DNA from: an uncultured Verrucomicrobiota bacterium
GTDB taxonomy: Bacteria; Verrucomicrobiota; Verrucomicrobiia; Verrucomicrobiales; Verrucomicrobiaceae
Assembly: GCA_903838675.1 (NCBI GenBank)
Contig: CAILZI010000081.1
Span: 54,935 to 118,934, forward strand
DNA: 64,000 nucleotides
Direction of reading: 5' to 3'
This document shows, one piece after another, positions 25,661 through 34,513 of the stretch; the stretch's first letter is position 1; each line of letters begins with the position of its first letter. The notes beneath the pieces are model-generated. The model was not told the origin of the DNA and searched no databases. It was given only the letters and a program-made list of their open reading frames with translations. Both the position numbers and the translations under genes were made by a program.

Positions 25661-25693
25661 CATTCGGGCCGTATTGAAACGGTATACCGAATG
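25661..25693. promoter_or_regulatory. Operator candidate overlapping the GntR start codon
   Basis: GGTATACC at 25681-25688 is a perfect eight-base palindrome that fits the GntR-family core (GT-N-N-AC). It is nested at the right end of a wider inverted repeat, CATTCGG (25661-25667) and CCGAATG (25687-25693), whose right arm includes the ATG of the GntR gene. A repressor bound here would block transcription or initiation of its own operon. No good -10/-35 pair is seen within it. Confidence 0.55.
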
Positions 25694-26341
25694 AACCTCG
25701 CCCCAAATCCTGCCTTCCGCTCCGATTCCGCCGCCTCGCTGCTGCGGGCGGAAATTTTGAATGGTACCTCGGCGCCAGGCGCGCTGCTGGCTGAATCCGC
25801 CGTGGCGAAACGTCTGGGAGTCAGTCGCGTGCCCGTGCGTGAGGCCTTGTTTGCTCTGGAGCGCGAAGGTCTGGTCGAGTTCAGCCCGACTGGACGCGCG
25901 TTCGTGAAAGCGCTGACACCGCAGGATTTTGAAGAGCTGTTTGTGCTGCGGCTTGCTCTGGAACCGCTCGCCTCCCGACTGGCGGCTCCGGCTCTTAAGG
26001 TGAATACCTCAAAGCTCGAAAGGAATCTGGACGCCACCCGTCGTGCGCGGTCCGTTCAAGAGGTGACGCTACTTGACCTGGAATTTCATCAGCTCATTCT
26101 CGAAGCCTCTGGCAATGCACGTTTGCTCAAGCTGTGGCGCTCTCTGCGCGGCGAGCTGGAACTGTGGCTCGGACGTTTGCACCGCAGTCATCAGCTCCAG
26201 ACCAAGGAGACTCTCAAAGAGACCGTGGATGCGCATCAGTCCATCGTTGAGGCCTTCCGTTCGCAAGCTCCGGCCACCTGCGAGCGTCTAATGCGTGAGC
26301 ACATCCTCGGCTGGCGTGAATGGCTGCCTCTTTCCTCATGA
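25691..26341 (+). CDS. GntR family (FCD-type) transcriptional regulator
   Basis: 216 residues. The winged helix is at about 10-70 (LLRAEILNGTSAPGALLAES, VAKRLGVSRVPVREALFALE, GLVEFSPTGRAFV). The C-terminal all-helical FCD domain is at about 80-210, with its metal-ligand pattern in LLDLEFHQLILEASGNARLL and a late His (LMREHILGW). FCD regulators respond to organic acids and sugar acids. The gene heads a 12 kb operon and overlaps the next start by ATGA, so it likely controls the whole operon from the palindrome at its own start. Confidence 0.92.
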   Translation: MNLAPNPAFRSDSAASLLRAEILNGTSAPGALLAESAVAKRLGVSRVPVREALFALEREGLVEFSPTGRAFVKALTPQDFEELFVLRLALEPLASRLAAPALKVNTSKLERNLDATRRARSVQEVTLLDLEFHQLILEASGNARLLKLWRSLRGELELWLGRLHRSHQLQTKETLKETVDAHQSIVEAFRSQAPATCERLMREHILGWREWLPLSS

Positions 26342-28779
26342 ACCGCGTCTTTCAGAGTCTTGGCATCGTCATGCTCGCGCTGGCCCCGGCGCAGGCGGGA
26401 GATGACATGGCTTTCTTTGAATCGAAGGTGCTGCCGTTGCTGCAAAGCCGCTGCTACGAGTGCCATTCCCATGAGAAAAAGATCAAAGGCGGGCTGGCGC
26501 TCGACTTGAAATCAGGCTGGCAGACTGGTGGCGATAGCGGGCCTGCCATCGTGCCAGGAGACGTGGCTAAAAGTCATGTCATCGCGGCGGTGCGCTACAC
26601 CTCTCCCGAAATGGAGATGCCGCCGAAGGGAAAACTGACTGCGAGCGAGATCGAGATCTTTGAAAAATGGGTGTCCATGGGCGCGCCGGATTCACGCGTG
26701 AAACAAGCCGCCGCCAAATCCGCGCGTGTGATTGATGTCGAGGAGGGAAAGAAATTCTGGGCCTTTCAACCTGTGCGTCATGAACAGGTTCCCGCCGTTA
26801 AAAAGGCTGACTGGCCGCTGAATCCCGTGGATCGCTTCATTCTGGCCAAGCTCGAAGCCAATGGCCTCACCCCCGCGTCAGATGCGGAAGCCTACACGTG
26901 GCTGCGCCGTGTCTCGCTTGATCTCACCGGCCTGCCACCGACACCTGAAGATTTGACCGGCTTTGATGCGTCTCCTAGATCCCGCGCTGCTGCTGTGGAT
27001 CGCCTGCTGCAATCCAGGGCCTTCGGTGAACGCTGGGCGCGCCACTGGCTCGATCTCACCGGATTTGCGGATCAGATCGGCAGCGCGAACAACGTCTTTG
27101 CCGAACATGCGTGGCGCTATCGTGATTACGTCATCAGCGCTTTCAATTCCGACAAACCCTTCGACCGCTTCATTCGTGAACAAATTGCTGGTGATCTCCT
27201 GCCTGCTGCATCTCCCCAAGAAAAAGCCGCAAACATCACTGCCACCGGTTTCCTTGTGTTGGGTGATGTCGAAATCGTCGCTGTGGACAAGCTCAAGATG
27301 GAGCACGATCTCGTCGATCAGCAGGTGAGCAAAATAGGCACCGCGTTTCTCGGGCTGACACTCGGCTGCGCACGCTGCCACGATCACAAATTTGATCCCA
27401 TCGCGCAGACCGACTACTACGCCATCGCAGGCATGTTCCGCAGCACGGATGCCACGTATAAGACCGACAACGGTGTCTGGAGCAGTGTTCACAGAACTGA
27501 ACTGCCGGAAACAACAGAGCAAAAAGCAGTGCGGGAGCAGCAGCTCGCCGAGAACGATGTCAAGATTCGCCAGTGGGAGACTGAGCGGGACAATACCAAC
27601 AAAGAAAAAGCCGCGTTGGAGCTGAAGATTGCCAATGCCACAAAGGAAACAAAGCCAGATCTCGAAAAGAAGCGTGATGAATTCGCCGCGTGCATCAAGA
27701 CGCTCAATGGCCAGATCGAGCACGCGAAGTTCTTTGCTCCCATCGCGCCGAAAACCTTCGCGGTGCATGATCGCGAAAAGCCCTCCGACATGCGCATCAC
27801 CATCCGCGGCAATCCGTATGCCCTGGGTGATCCGGTGAAGCGAGGCACGCTGCGCGTCGCGTCGTGGGCGGATTTCGCACAGATTCCTGCCGGTCAAAGC
27901 GGCAGAGTGCAGCTTGCTGATTGGATTGCTGATGCTCGCAATCCTCTCACCGCACGGGTCACTGTGAACCGCATCTGGCAAAAGCTCTTCGGAGAAGGTC
28001 TCGTGCACAGTGTCGATTACTTCGGCGCGCGCGGCGAGACTCCCACGCATCCAGAGTTGTTGGATTACCTCGCCTCCCGCTTCATGCAAAACGGCTGGTC
28101 GCAGAAGCAGCTTATCCGCGAACTCGTGCTTAGTCGCGCCTACTGCATGAGCAGCGCAAACAATGCCACTGCAGCGGCAAAGGACCCTGACAACCGCCTG
28201 CTCTGGCGCATGAACCGCCAGCGCCTGGATGCCGAGGCGATTCGTGACTCCATGCTCGCCATCAGCGGCAAACTCACGCCTTCGGGCGGCGGTCCCGCCC
28301 TGCCCCTGGAGTTTCCCGAGAACGTCACCAATCTCAGTCCCAAGGCGGTAAATCCCCCCGCATTTGCTTTCAAGAAGCTGCGCCCCGTGCAGGACTTTGA
28401 GCGCACGATCTATCTCCCGGTGATCCGCACCGCCGCACAGCCTGGCTCCGCAAAGCTGCGCGATGTGTTCGACTTCGTCCAGCCTGCGCAGATCGCCGGC
28501 AAACGCGCTGAGACCGCCGTGCCCACGCAGGCTCTGTTCCTTCTCAACAGCGACACAATTCGAGCCCGTGCTGCTGAGGTGGCGAAACAACTTGCCGACA
28601 CGGAGGCAAACACCGGTGCGCGCCTTGAAGCCGTCTGGCTGCGCATCCTCAGCCGCCCGGTCACCAGCGCTGAGCGCGATGATGCCATGAAGTTTCTCGA
28701 ATCCATGCCTGCGGACAAGGCATGGGTCGAACTGTGCCATGCGCTGCTGTCCTCGAACGAATTTCTACTCCGCCTATGA
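26338..28779 (+). CDS. PSCyt1 + DUF1549 + DUF1553 secreted diheme protein
   Basis: 813 residues. The start at 26338 overlaps the GntR stop (ATGA) and gives a signal peptide (SLGIVMLALAPAQAG). PSCyt1 has heme motif Cys39-Tyr-Glu-Cys42-His43; DUF1549 has Cys344-Ala-Arg-Cys347-His348. Between DUF1549 and DUF1553, about residues 390-470, is a highly charged segment (QKAVREQQLAENDVKIRQWE, EKAALELKIANATKE) predicted to be coiled coil. DUF1553 carries ARVTVNRIWQKLFGEGLV and ends in LCHALLSSNEFLL. It lacks the EF-hands of the paralogue at 21481. Coupled to DUF1501 by ATGA. Confidence 0.93.
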   Translation: MNRVFQSLGIVMLALAPAQAGDDMAFFESKVLPLLQSRCYECHSHEKKIKGGLALDLKSGWQTGGDSGPAIVPGDVAKSHVIAAVRYTSPEMEMPPKGKLTASEIEIFEKWVSMGAPDSRVKQAAAKSARVIDVEEGKKFWAFQPVRHEQVPAVKKADWPLNPVDRFILAKLEANGLTPASDAEAYTWLRRVSLDLTGLPPTPEDLTGFDASPRSRAAAVDRLLQSRAFGERWARHWLDLTGFADQIGSANNVFAEHAWRYRDYVISAFNSDKPFDRFIREQIAGDLLPAASPQEKAANITATGFLVLGDVEIVAVDKLKMEHDLVDQQVSKIGTAFLGLTLGCARCHDHKFDPIAQTDYYAIAGMFRSTDATYKTDNGVWSSVHRTELPETTEQKAVREQQLAENDVKIRQWETERDNTNKEKAALELKIANATKETKPDLEKKRDEFAACIKTLNGQIEHAKFFAPIAPKTFAVHDREKPSDMRITIRGNPYALGDPVKRGTLRVASWADFAQIPAGQSGRVQLADWIADARNPLTARVTVNRIWQKLFGEGLVHSVDYFGARGETPTHPELLDYLASRFMQNGWSQKQLIRELVLSRAYCMSSANNATAAAKDPDNRLLWRMNRQRLDAEAIRDSMLAISGKLTPSGGGPALPLEFPENVTNLSPKAVNPPAFAFKKLRPVQDFERTIYLPVIRTAAQPGSAKLRDVFDFVQPAQIAGKRAETAVPTQALFLLNSDTIRARAAEVAKQLADTEANTGARLEAVWLRILSRPVTSAERDDAMKFLESMPADKAWVELCHALLSSNEFLLRL

Positions 28780-30176
28780 AAACGCCCATCATCTCACGCC
28801 GCTCCTGGCTCCAGCGTGCCGCCACCGGTTTTGGCGCGCTTGCTTTGCACGATCTTGTTCAGGCCGCGCAGAGTCCGCTGGCGGTGAAAGCCCCACGCTT
28901 TCCGGCCAAGGCGAAGCGCGTGATCTTCCTGTTCATGTCCGGCGGCCCTTCGCAGCCGGATTTGTTTGATCCGAAGGACTACATCCGGCGCATGCATGGC
29001 CAGAAGATCACTGCACCGATCAACACCAATGAAGTGCGGGTTGGTACTGACAAATTTTTGGCGCTCGCCACGCTCGGTGCTGTGAGACCACGCGGGCAAT
29101 CTGGCATGATGATCTCCGACCTGCTGCCTCATACCGCCGCCATTGCCGATGAGATCTGCCTGCTGCGTGCTGTACATGCTGACAACAACCAGCACCAGTC
29201 CGCCTCGCTGCAGTTTCACACCGGCGTTACAGCGGAGGCGCGTCCGTCCTTGGGCTCATGGATCAGCTATGGCCTTGGGGCGGAGAATCAAAACCTGCCA
29301 AGCTTCATCAGCATCCATCCTGACAGCGACACCCGGCTCTACGGCTCGTCGTTTTTGCCCGCCGCGCATCAGGGCACCAAAGTCATCATCCCCTCCAGCG
29401 ACAAACAATCTCCCATCGACTACCTTGCCGATGTCTCCGGCGATGCGAAGGCGCAGCGTGCGCGCATCGATTTCACACAGCGCATGAACAAACGCCTGCT
29501 GGACCAGGCGGGAACCGACGCCTGCATGGAAGGCATGATCGAGAGCATGGAGACCGCCTTCCGCATGCAGACCTCCACACCCGAACTCGTGGACATTTCG
29601 AACGAATCCGAGGCGACCAAGCAGCTCTACGGCGTCGGCGGCAAGGACACCGACAAAAACGCCCGTGCCTGCCTGCTGGCACGCAAGATGAGTGAAGCAG
29701 GGGTTCGCTTTGTGCAGGTCACTCTGGGAGGCTGGGATCATCATGGCGATATTCGCAATGCACTGCCGAAAAGCTGCGCAGCCAGCGACCAGCCCTGCGC
29801 CGCGCTGATCAAAGATCTCAAATCACGCGGTCTGCTCGAAGACACACTCGTCATCTGGTCCGGCGAGTTCGGCCGCACGCCCTGGAGCCAGGACCTCAGT
29901 GGTACCTCGCCCATCGAAAAACATGGTCGTGAGCACCAGCCCGAAAGCTTCTGTGCCTGGATGGCTGGTGGTGGCATCAAGCCCGGCTTCACCTTCGGTG
30001 AGACCGACGACTTTGGCTTCCGGCCCGTCTCTGGGAAAGTTCATCTGCATGATCTTCACGCCACGATCTTGAACCAACTCGGCCTCGACCATGAGCAGCT
30101 GACGTGGCGGCATCTCGGTCGCGATTTCCGGCTCACCGATGTGTATGGCAACGTCGTGAAGGAGATTTTGGCATGA
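28776..30176 (+). CDS. Tat-exported DUF1501 protein
   Basis: 466 residues. The ATG at 28776 overlaps the previous stop and yields MKTPIISRRSWLQRAATGFG, a twin-arginine signal. The core motifs are VIFLFMSGGPSQPDLFDPKD, WISYGLGAENQNLPSFISI, VQVTLGGWDHHGDI, DTLVIWSGEFGRTPWSQ, and FCAWMAGGGIKPGF. The first motif reads GGPSQPDLFD, where the two paralogues have PSHxDTFD, so the His is replaced by Gln. The DUF1501 group shares the alkaline-phosphatase fold; activity unproven. Stop overlaps the next start by ATGA. Confidence 0.92.
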   Translation: MKTPIISRRSWLQRAATGFGALALHDLVQAAQSPLAVKAPRFPAKAKRVIFLFMSGGPSQPDLFDPKDYIRRMHGQKITAPINTNEVRVGTDKFLALATLGAVRPRGQSGMMISDLLPHTAAIADEICLLRAVHADNNQHQSASLQFHTGVTAEARPSLGSWISYGLGAENQNLPSFISIHPDSDTRLYGSSFLPAAHQGTKVIIPSSDKQSPIDYLADVSGDAKAQRARIDFTQRMNKRLLDQAGTDACMEGMIESMETAFRMQTSTPELVDISNESEATKQLYGVGGKDTDKNARACLLARKMSEAGVRFVQVTLGGWDHHGDIRNALPKSCAASDQPCAALIKDLKSRGLLEDTLVIWSGEFGRTPWSQDLSGTSPIEKHGREHQPESFCAWMAGGGIKPGFTFGETDDFGFRPVSGKVHLHDLHATILNQLGLDHEQLTWRHLGRDFRLTDVYGNVVKEILA

Positions 30177-33133
30177 AGTATTTCAGTTCAATCCGGGCCG
30201 TCGCGTCATGCGTGGTCCTTCATGGTGCAGCGTTTGGCGCAGACGATTTTCAAACCTCCATCCTCCCCTTGTTGAAAGAGCGGTGCAATTCGTGCCACTC
30301 CACCAAGAAGCAGAAAGGTGATCTCGATCTGGAGCGGTTTGCTTCCGTCGCTGACATCAAGCAGGAGCCGATGATTTGGGAAGGCGTGCTGGACCAGATC
30401 CACATGGGTGAGATGCCGCCGAAGAAAGAGCCGCAGCTTGCCGCCGCACAAAAAGCGCTGCTGACCAAATGGGTGCAGGACCGGCTGGAGGAAGTGGCGC
30501 TCGCAAGCGCTGGTGATCCCGGACCCGTGGTGCTGCGCCGTCTTTCAAACATGGAGTACACCTACACTCTCCGTGATCTGACGGGTGTGGAGTCGCTTGA
30601 CCCCGCGAAGGAGTTTCCTGTGGATGGCGCGGCGGGCGAAGGATTTACCAATGCGGGCGCGGCGCTCGTCATGTCGCCTGCGTTGCTGAGCAAGTATCTC
30701 GATGCGGCGAAGGACATCGCCAGTCACGCAGTTCTGACACCTCAAGGGCTGAGCTTTTCCTCGCGCATCTCGCAACGTGACTGGACGGATGAGGCGCTGG
30801 CGAAAATTCGCGCCTTCTATGCACAGTTTTCCAACTCCGGCAGCGGTTCGAAAGTGCAAGCACAGGGCATCAATCTCGATACCGGCGACAGTGGCGTCCT
30901 GCCCTTGGAGCCGTATCTCGCGGCTACGCGAGATGATCAATTGGTCGCCAGGCTGAATCGCAAATACTTTAGCAAACTTCGCGCTGCGCTGGAAGGAAAA
31001 GTGCCCAATGTCATTCTCGACCTTGTGCGTCAGCAGTGGCGTGCTGGAGCGACTGCAGCACAGATGGCTGAAACCATCCTACAGTGGCAGAAGGCGCTCT
31101 GGCGCTTCAGCAGCATTGGACACATTGGCAAACTCAACGGGCCGAAGTCCTGGCAGGTGCCGGTTTTGCCGTTGACCGCCAGCGAGACGCTGCGCATCAA
31201 ATTGCCTGCCAGTGGTGTTACCAAAGTCTTCTTGGTCTCATTTGCCATCGGCCAAGCCAGCGCCATCTGGGAAAATGCGCGAATCGTCACACCGGGCCAG
31301 AAGGACCGCCCAGTCATGATCAACACTGAGGAAGCAGTCATTCCTGCTGACATCGGCAAAGAGGCAGAATTTGTCGTCACAGCCCGCCTGCATCCCGATT
31401 CCCCAGGTGCTGTGCAAGTGCGCGTGCTGACCGCCAAACCCACCGGACCAGCTACGCTTGTTGCCAGCAAGGTGACCATCAACAAGCCCGGGAAAAAAGG
31501 CACATGGTCGGATGGCGAAAAGCCCTTGAGCTTTGATGCGCCCATCCTCGTAGGAGACAACAGCGACATGCGGAAGCAACTCACTGCCCAGATCGCTGAG
31601 TTTCGTGCGCTGTTTCCCGCCGCGCTTTGTTACACGAAGATCGTCCCTGCGGATGAAGTGGTGACGCTCACTTTGTTCTATCGCGAAGATGAGCAGTTGA
31701 AGCGACTGATGCTTAACAAGGATCAGATTGCTGAAATCGACCGCTTGTGGGACGATCTGCGTTTCATCAGTGAAGCACCCTTGAAAGAAGTCGATGTCTT
31801 TGAGCAGCTCTGGCAGTTTGCCACTCAGGACGCCGATCCCAAAGCCTTTGAGCCGTTGCGCGCGCCGATTTACCGAGATGCCGAACTGTTCAAGCAGCAG
31901 CAACTCGCCGCCGAACCCGGGCATGTAAAGGCCGCTATCGACTTTGCTGCGCGTGCATGGCGCCGCCCGCTCAGCGAAACGGAGCAGACTGATCTGCATT
32001 CTTTGTATCAAAAGCTGCGCAAGCAGGATCTGTCGCATGCCGCGGCAGTGCGCATGCTGGTTGCTCGCGTGCTCGTGGCCCCCGAGTTTCTCTATCGGGG
32101 TGAAAAGGTCAGTCCAGGCGTCAAGCCTTCGCCGGTGAATGATCACGAACTCGCCACACGTCTGAGCTATTTTCTTTGGTCATCATCCCCGGATGGGGGC
32201 CTTCACCAGCTCGCGATTGCTGGGAAGCTGCACGATCCCACCGTGCTCGCGGCACAAGCACGCCGCATGCTGAAGGATAATAAAATTCGCCGACTCGCCA
32301 CGGAGTTCGGCTGCCAGTGGCTGCACGTGCGGGATGTCGAGACACTGGATGAAAAGAGCGAGCGTCATTTCCCCACCTTCATCTCCCTGCGCGGCGACAT
32401 GCAGGAGGAGGTGGTACGATTCTTCATCGACTTGTTCCAAAATGACCGCAGTGCGCTTTCGCTGCTCAACGCCGATCACACGTTCGTGAATGCCAGCCTC
32501 GCGAAGCATTACGCACTCGATGTGCAGGGTGATGGCTGGCAGCGTTTTGAGGGTATTCAGTCCAAAGGACGGGGCGGCATTCTCGGCTTTGCGGCAACAC
32601 TGGCCAAACAATCCGGTGCTTCCCGCACCAGCGCCATCCTGCGCGGCACCTGGCTCAGCGAGGTCATCCTCGGTGACAAGCTGCCCATTCCACCAAAAGG
32701 GGTGCCCATTCTGCCCGAAGAAGCGCCCGCAGATCTCACCGAACGGCAGCTGATCGAACGCCACAGCCGCGATGAAAACTGCGCAGGCTGCCATCGCCGC
32801 ATTGATCCCTTCGGCTTCGCACTGGAAGGTTTTGATGCCATTGGACGCGCCCGCAAAGCCGACACGAAAACCGTACTTCCAGACGGCACCTCCGTCGATG
32901 GACTCAAGGATCTGCGTGATTATCTGGTCAACAATCGCGGCGATGATTTCCTCCGCCAGTTCTGTCGCAAGCTGCTCGGTTATGCCCTTGGGCGCAGTGT
33001 TCAGCTTTCCGACCGACCACTGATCGAGTCGATGGTGAGGAGTGATCATCGCATCGGCACCCTGATTGATCTTATTGTCCGCAGCCCGCAATTTCGCGAA
33101 GTGCGCGGGAAAGACACCATCGCTCAACACTGA
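30173..33133 (+). CDS. Diheme DUF1587-DUF1595-DUF1592-DUF1588-DUF1585 protein
   Basis: 986 residues; start at 30173 overlaps the previous stop. A signal peptide is followed by heme motif Cys38-Asn-Ser-Cys41-His42. Domains in order: DUF1587 (about 120-200, RRLSNMEYTYTLRDLTGVE), a long beta-rich middle region (about 250-480), DUF1595 (about 590-650, ARAWRRPLSETEQTDL), DUF1592 (about 660-780, HELATRLSYFLWSSSPDG), DUF1588 (about 800-905, with heme motif Cys870-Ala-Gly-Cys873-His874 in CAGCHRRIDPFGFALEGFD), and DUF1585 (about 910-980). This is the other well-known secreted cytochrome type of Planctomycetes and Verrucomicrobia. It normally pairs with DUF1552, which follows after eight bases. Confidence 0.92.
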   Translation: MKYFSSIRAVASCVVLHGAAFGADDFQTSILPLLKERCNSCHSTKKQKGDLDLERFASVADIKQEPMIWEGVLDQIHMGEMPPKKEPQLAAAQKALLTKWVQDRLEEVALASAGDPGPVVLRRLSNMEYTYTLRDLTGVESLDPAKEFPVDGAAGEGFTNAGAALVMSPALLSKYLDAAKDIASHAVLTPQGLSFSSRISQRDWTDEALAKIRAFYAQFSNSGSGSKVQAQGINLDTGDSGVLPLEPYLAATRDDQLVARLNRKYFSKLRAALEGKVPNVILDLVRQQWRAGATAAQMAETILQWQKALWRFSSIGHIGKLNGPKSWQVPVLPLTASETLRIKLPASGVTKVFLVSFAIGQASAIWENARIVTPGQKDRPVMINTEEAVIPADIGKEAEFVVTARLHPDSPGAVQVRVLTAKPTGPATLVASKVTINKPGKKGTWSDGEKPLSFDAPILVGDNSDMRKQLTAQIAEFRALFPAALCYTKIVPADEVVTLTLFYREDEQLKRLMLNKDQIAEIDRLWDDLRFISEAPLKEVDVFEQLWQFATQDADPKAFEPLRAPIYRDAELFKQQQLAAEPGHVKAAIDFAARAWRRPLSETEQTDLHSLYQKLRKQDLSHAAAVRMLVARVLVAPEFLYRGEKVSPGVKPSPVNDHELATRLSYFLWSSSPDGGLHQLAIAGKLHDPTVLAAQARRMLKDNKIRRLATEFGCQWLHVRDVETLDEKSERHFPTFISLRGDMQEEVVRFFIDLFQNDRSALSLLNADHTFVNASLAKHYALDVQGDGWQRFEGIQSKGRGGILGFAATLAKQSGASRTSAILRGTWLSEVILGDKLPIPPKGVPILPEEAPADLTERQLIERHSRDENCAGCHRRIDPFGFALEGFDAIGRARKADTKTVLPDGTSVDGLKDLRDYLVNNRGDDFLRQFCRKLLGYALGRSVQLSDRPLIESMVRSDHRIGTLIDLIVRSPQFREVRGKDTIAQH

Positions 33134-33141
33134 ATCTTTTT

Positions 33142-34473
33142 ATGAGCACACACCGCTACTCACGTCGCGCCTTCCTGCGTGGAACAGGCGTTTCCATGGC
33201 CCTGCCGTGGCTGGAGTCTTTCAATGTCTGGGGCGATGAACCTAAACGAGACAAACCAGCCAGTGAGGCACCAGTGCGACTGTGTGTGACGTTTTCCGGC
33301 AACGGCTTCCATTCGAAAGAGTGGTGGGCCAAGGGAGAGGGCAAGGCGATGGAGCTGGGCAAGGTGCTGCAGCCATTGCACGAGTTTCGCGAGAAGATGG
33401 TCTTTGTCCGTGGTCTCTATCACGAAGAAGCGCGGAAGGGGAACATCCATTCGTCGCAAACTGGGAACATGCTTTCGGGCGCGCCCATTGCTTCAGGTGG
33501 TGAGATTCGTTCAGGCACGAGTTTTGATCAGGTGCTCGCGCAGACCTACGGTCGCAGCACCAAGGTGCCGAGCCTCGTTCTCGCCTGTGAGAAATCGAAT
33601 CCCTCGGTGCACAAAAATTATTCGATGCTCTACAGCTCGCACATTTCATGGAGCTCACCGACGACCCCGACTCCGCTGGAGCTTTATCCGGCGCTGGCCT
33701 TTGACCGTTTGTTCAAGGATGAAGCCTCACCGGCAGACAAAAGCGTGCTGGATGCAGTTCTCGCCGATGCGCAGGATTTGCGACGCGGAATCAGCCGCAA
33801 CGACCAGCGCAAGCTCGATGAATATCTCGATTCCGTGCGCGATGTGGAAAAGCGCATCGAGAACGCCGGCAAGCGGGGGGAACTGCAGGGCTGGCGGCCC
33901 ACGCTGGACAAGCCGAACATCAAACGTCCTGCCGATGGCATCCCGCAGGACATCGGCGAGCATATGCGGCTCATGATGGACCTGCTCGTGCTCGGTTTTC
34001 AAACCGACACCACGCGCATCACCACCCTGAAGCTGAACAACGACCATAGCGCCCTGCGCTTCCCGAATCTGCCGAGTGTGCAACAGGCCGGCCATGGCAT
34101 CGACTACATGATCCACCATCTGCTCTCCCATAGCGACGGTGAGGACTGGCTGAAGGTGAACCAGTTCTTCATGCAGCAGCTAGCCTACCTGGCGCACAAG
34201 CTGGATGCCATTCAGGAAGGCCCGCGCACGCTGCTGGACAACACCATGATCATGCACTGCTCAAGCATGATGGCCGGTGCCAGGCACGACAATGATCAAC
34301 TTCCTGTCATCATCCTCGGTGGTGCTGGCGGACGGATTCAAGGTGGTCGCGCACTTGATTATAAAGACAAACCCGAACGCCAGATGTGCCGCCTCTTCAT
34401 GTCGATGATGGACAAAATGGGTCAGCATCCAAAAACTTTTGGCGATGCGAAAATGATGCTGGAAGAGGTTTGA
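33142..34473 (+). CDS. Tat-exported DUF1552 protein
   Basis: 443 residues. The N-terminus RYSRRAFLRGTGVSMALPWL is a twin-arginine signal that merges with the conserved LPWLES motif of DUF1552. Other typical blocks: VTFSGNGFHSKEWWAKG, GNIHSSQTGNMLSGAPI, TSFDQVLAQTYGRSTKVPSL, ITTLKLNNDHSALRFPNLP, and MIMHCSSMMAGARHDNDQLP. It is the usual neighbour of DUF1592-type cytochromes; biochemical role not known. It lies in the GntR operon between the cytochrome and the GMC oxidoreductase. Confidence 0.92.
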   Translation: MSTHRYSRRAFLRGTGVSMALPWLESFNVWGDEPKRDKPASEAPVRLCVTFSGNGFHSKEWWAKGEGKAMELGKVLQPLHEFREKMVFVRGLYHEEARKGNIHSSQTGNMLSGAPIASGGEIRSGTSFDQVLAQTYGRSTKVPSLVLACEKSNPSVHKNYSMLYSSHISWSSPTTPTPLELYPALAFDRLFKDEASPADKSVLDAVLADAQDLRRGISRNDQRKLDEYLDSVRDVEKRIENAGKRGELQGWRPTLDKPNIKRPADGIPQDIGEHMRLMMDLLVLGFQTDTTRITTLKLNNDHSALRFPNLPSVQQAGHGIDYMIHHLLSHSDGEDWLKVNQFFMQQLAYLAHKLDAIQEGPRTLLDNTMIMHCSSMMAGARHDNDQLPVIILGGAGGRIQGGRALDYKDKPERQMCRLFMSMMDKMGQHPKTFGDAKMMLEEV

Positions 34474-34513
34474 AAATCCCGCGTTTTCGTTGTCCCATTT
34501 CTGATCCCATTCT

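Noticed and set aside
27480..27740. Possible frameshift or foreign insert in the second cytochrome gene because of its low-complexity charged sequence
   Set aside because: The frame stays open and the same charged linker region exists in the third paralogue, so it is a coiled-coil linker.
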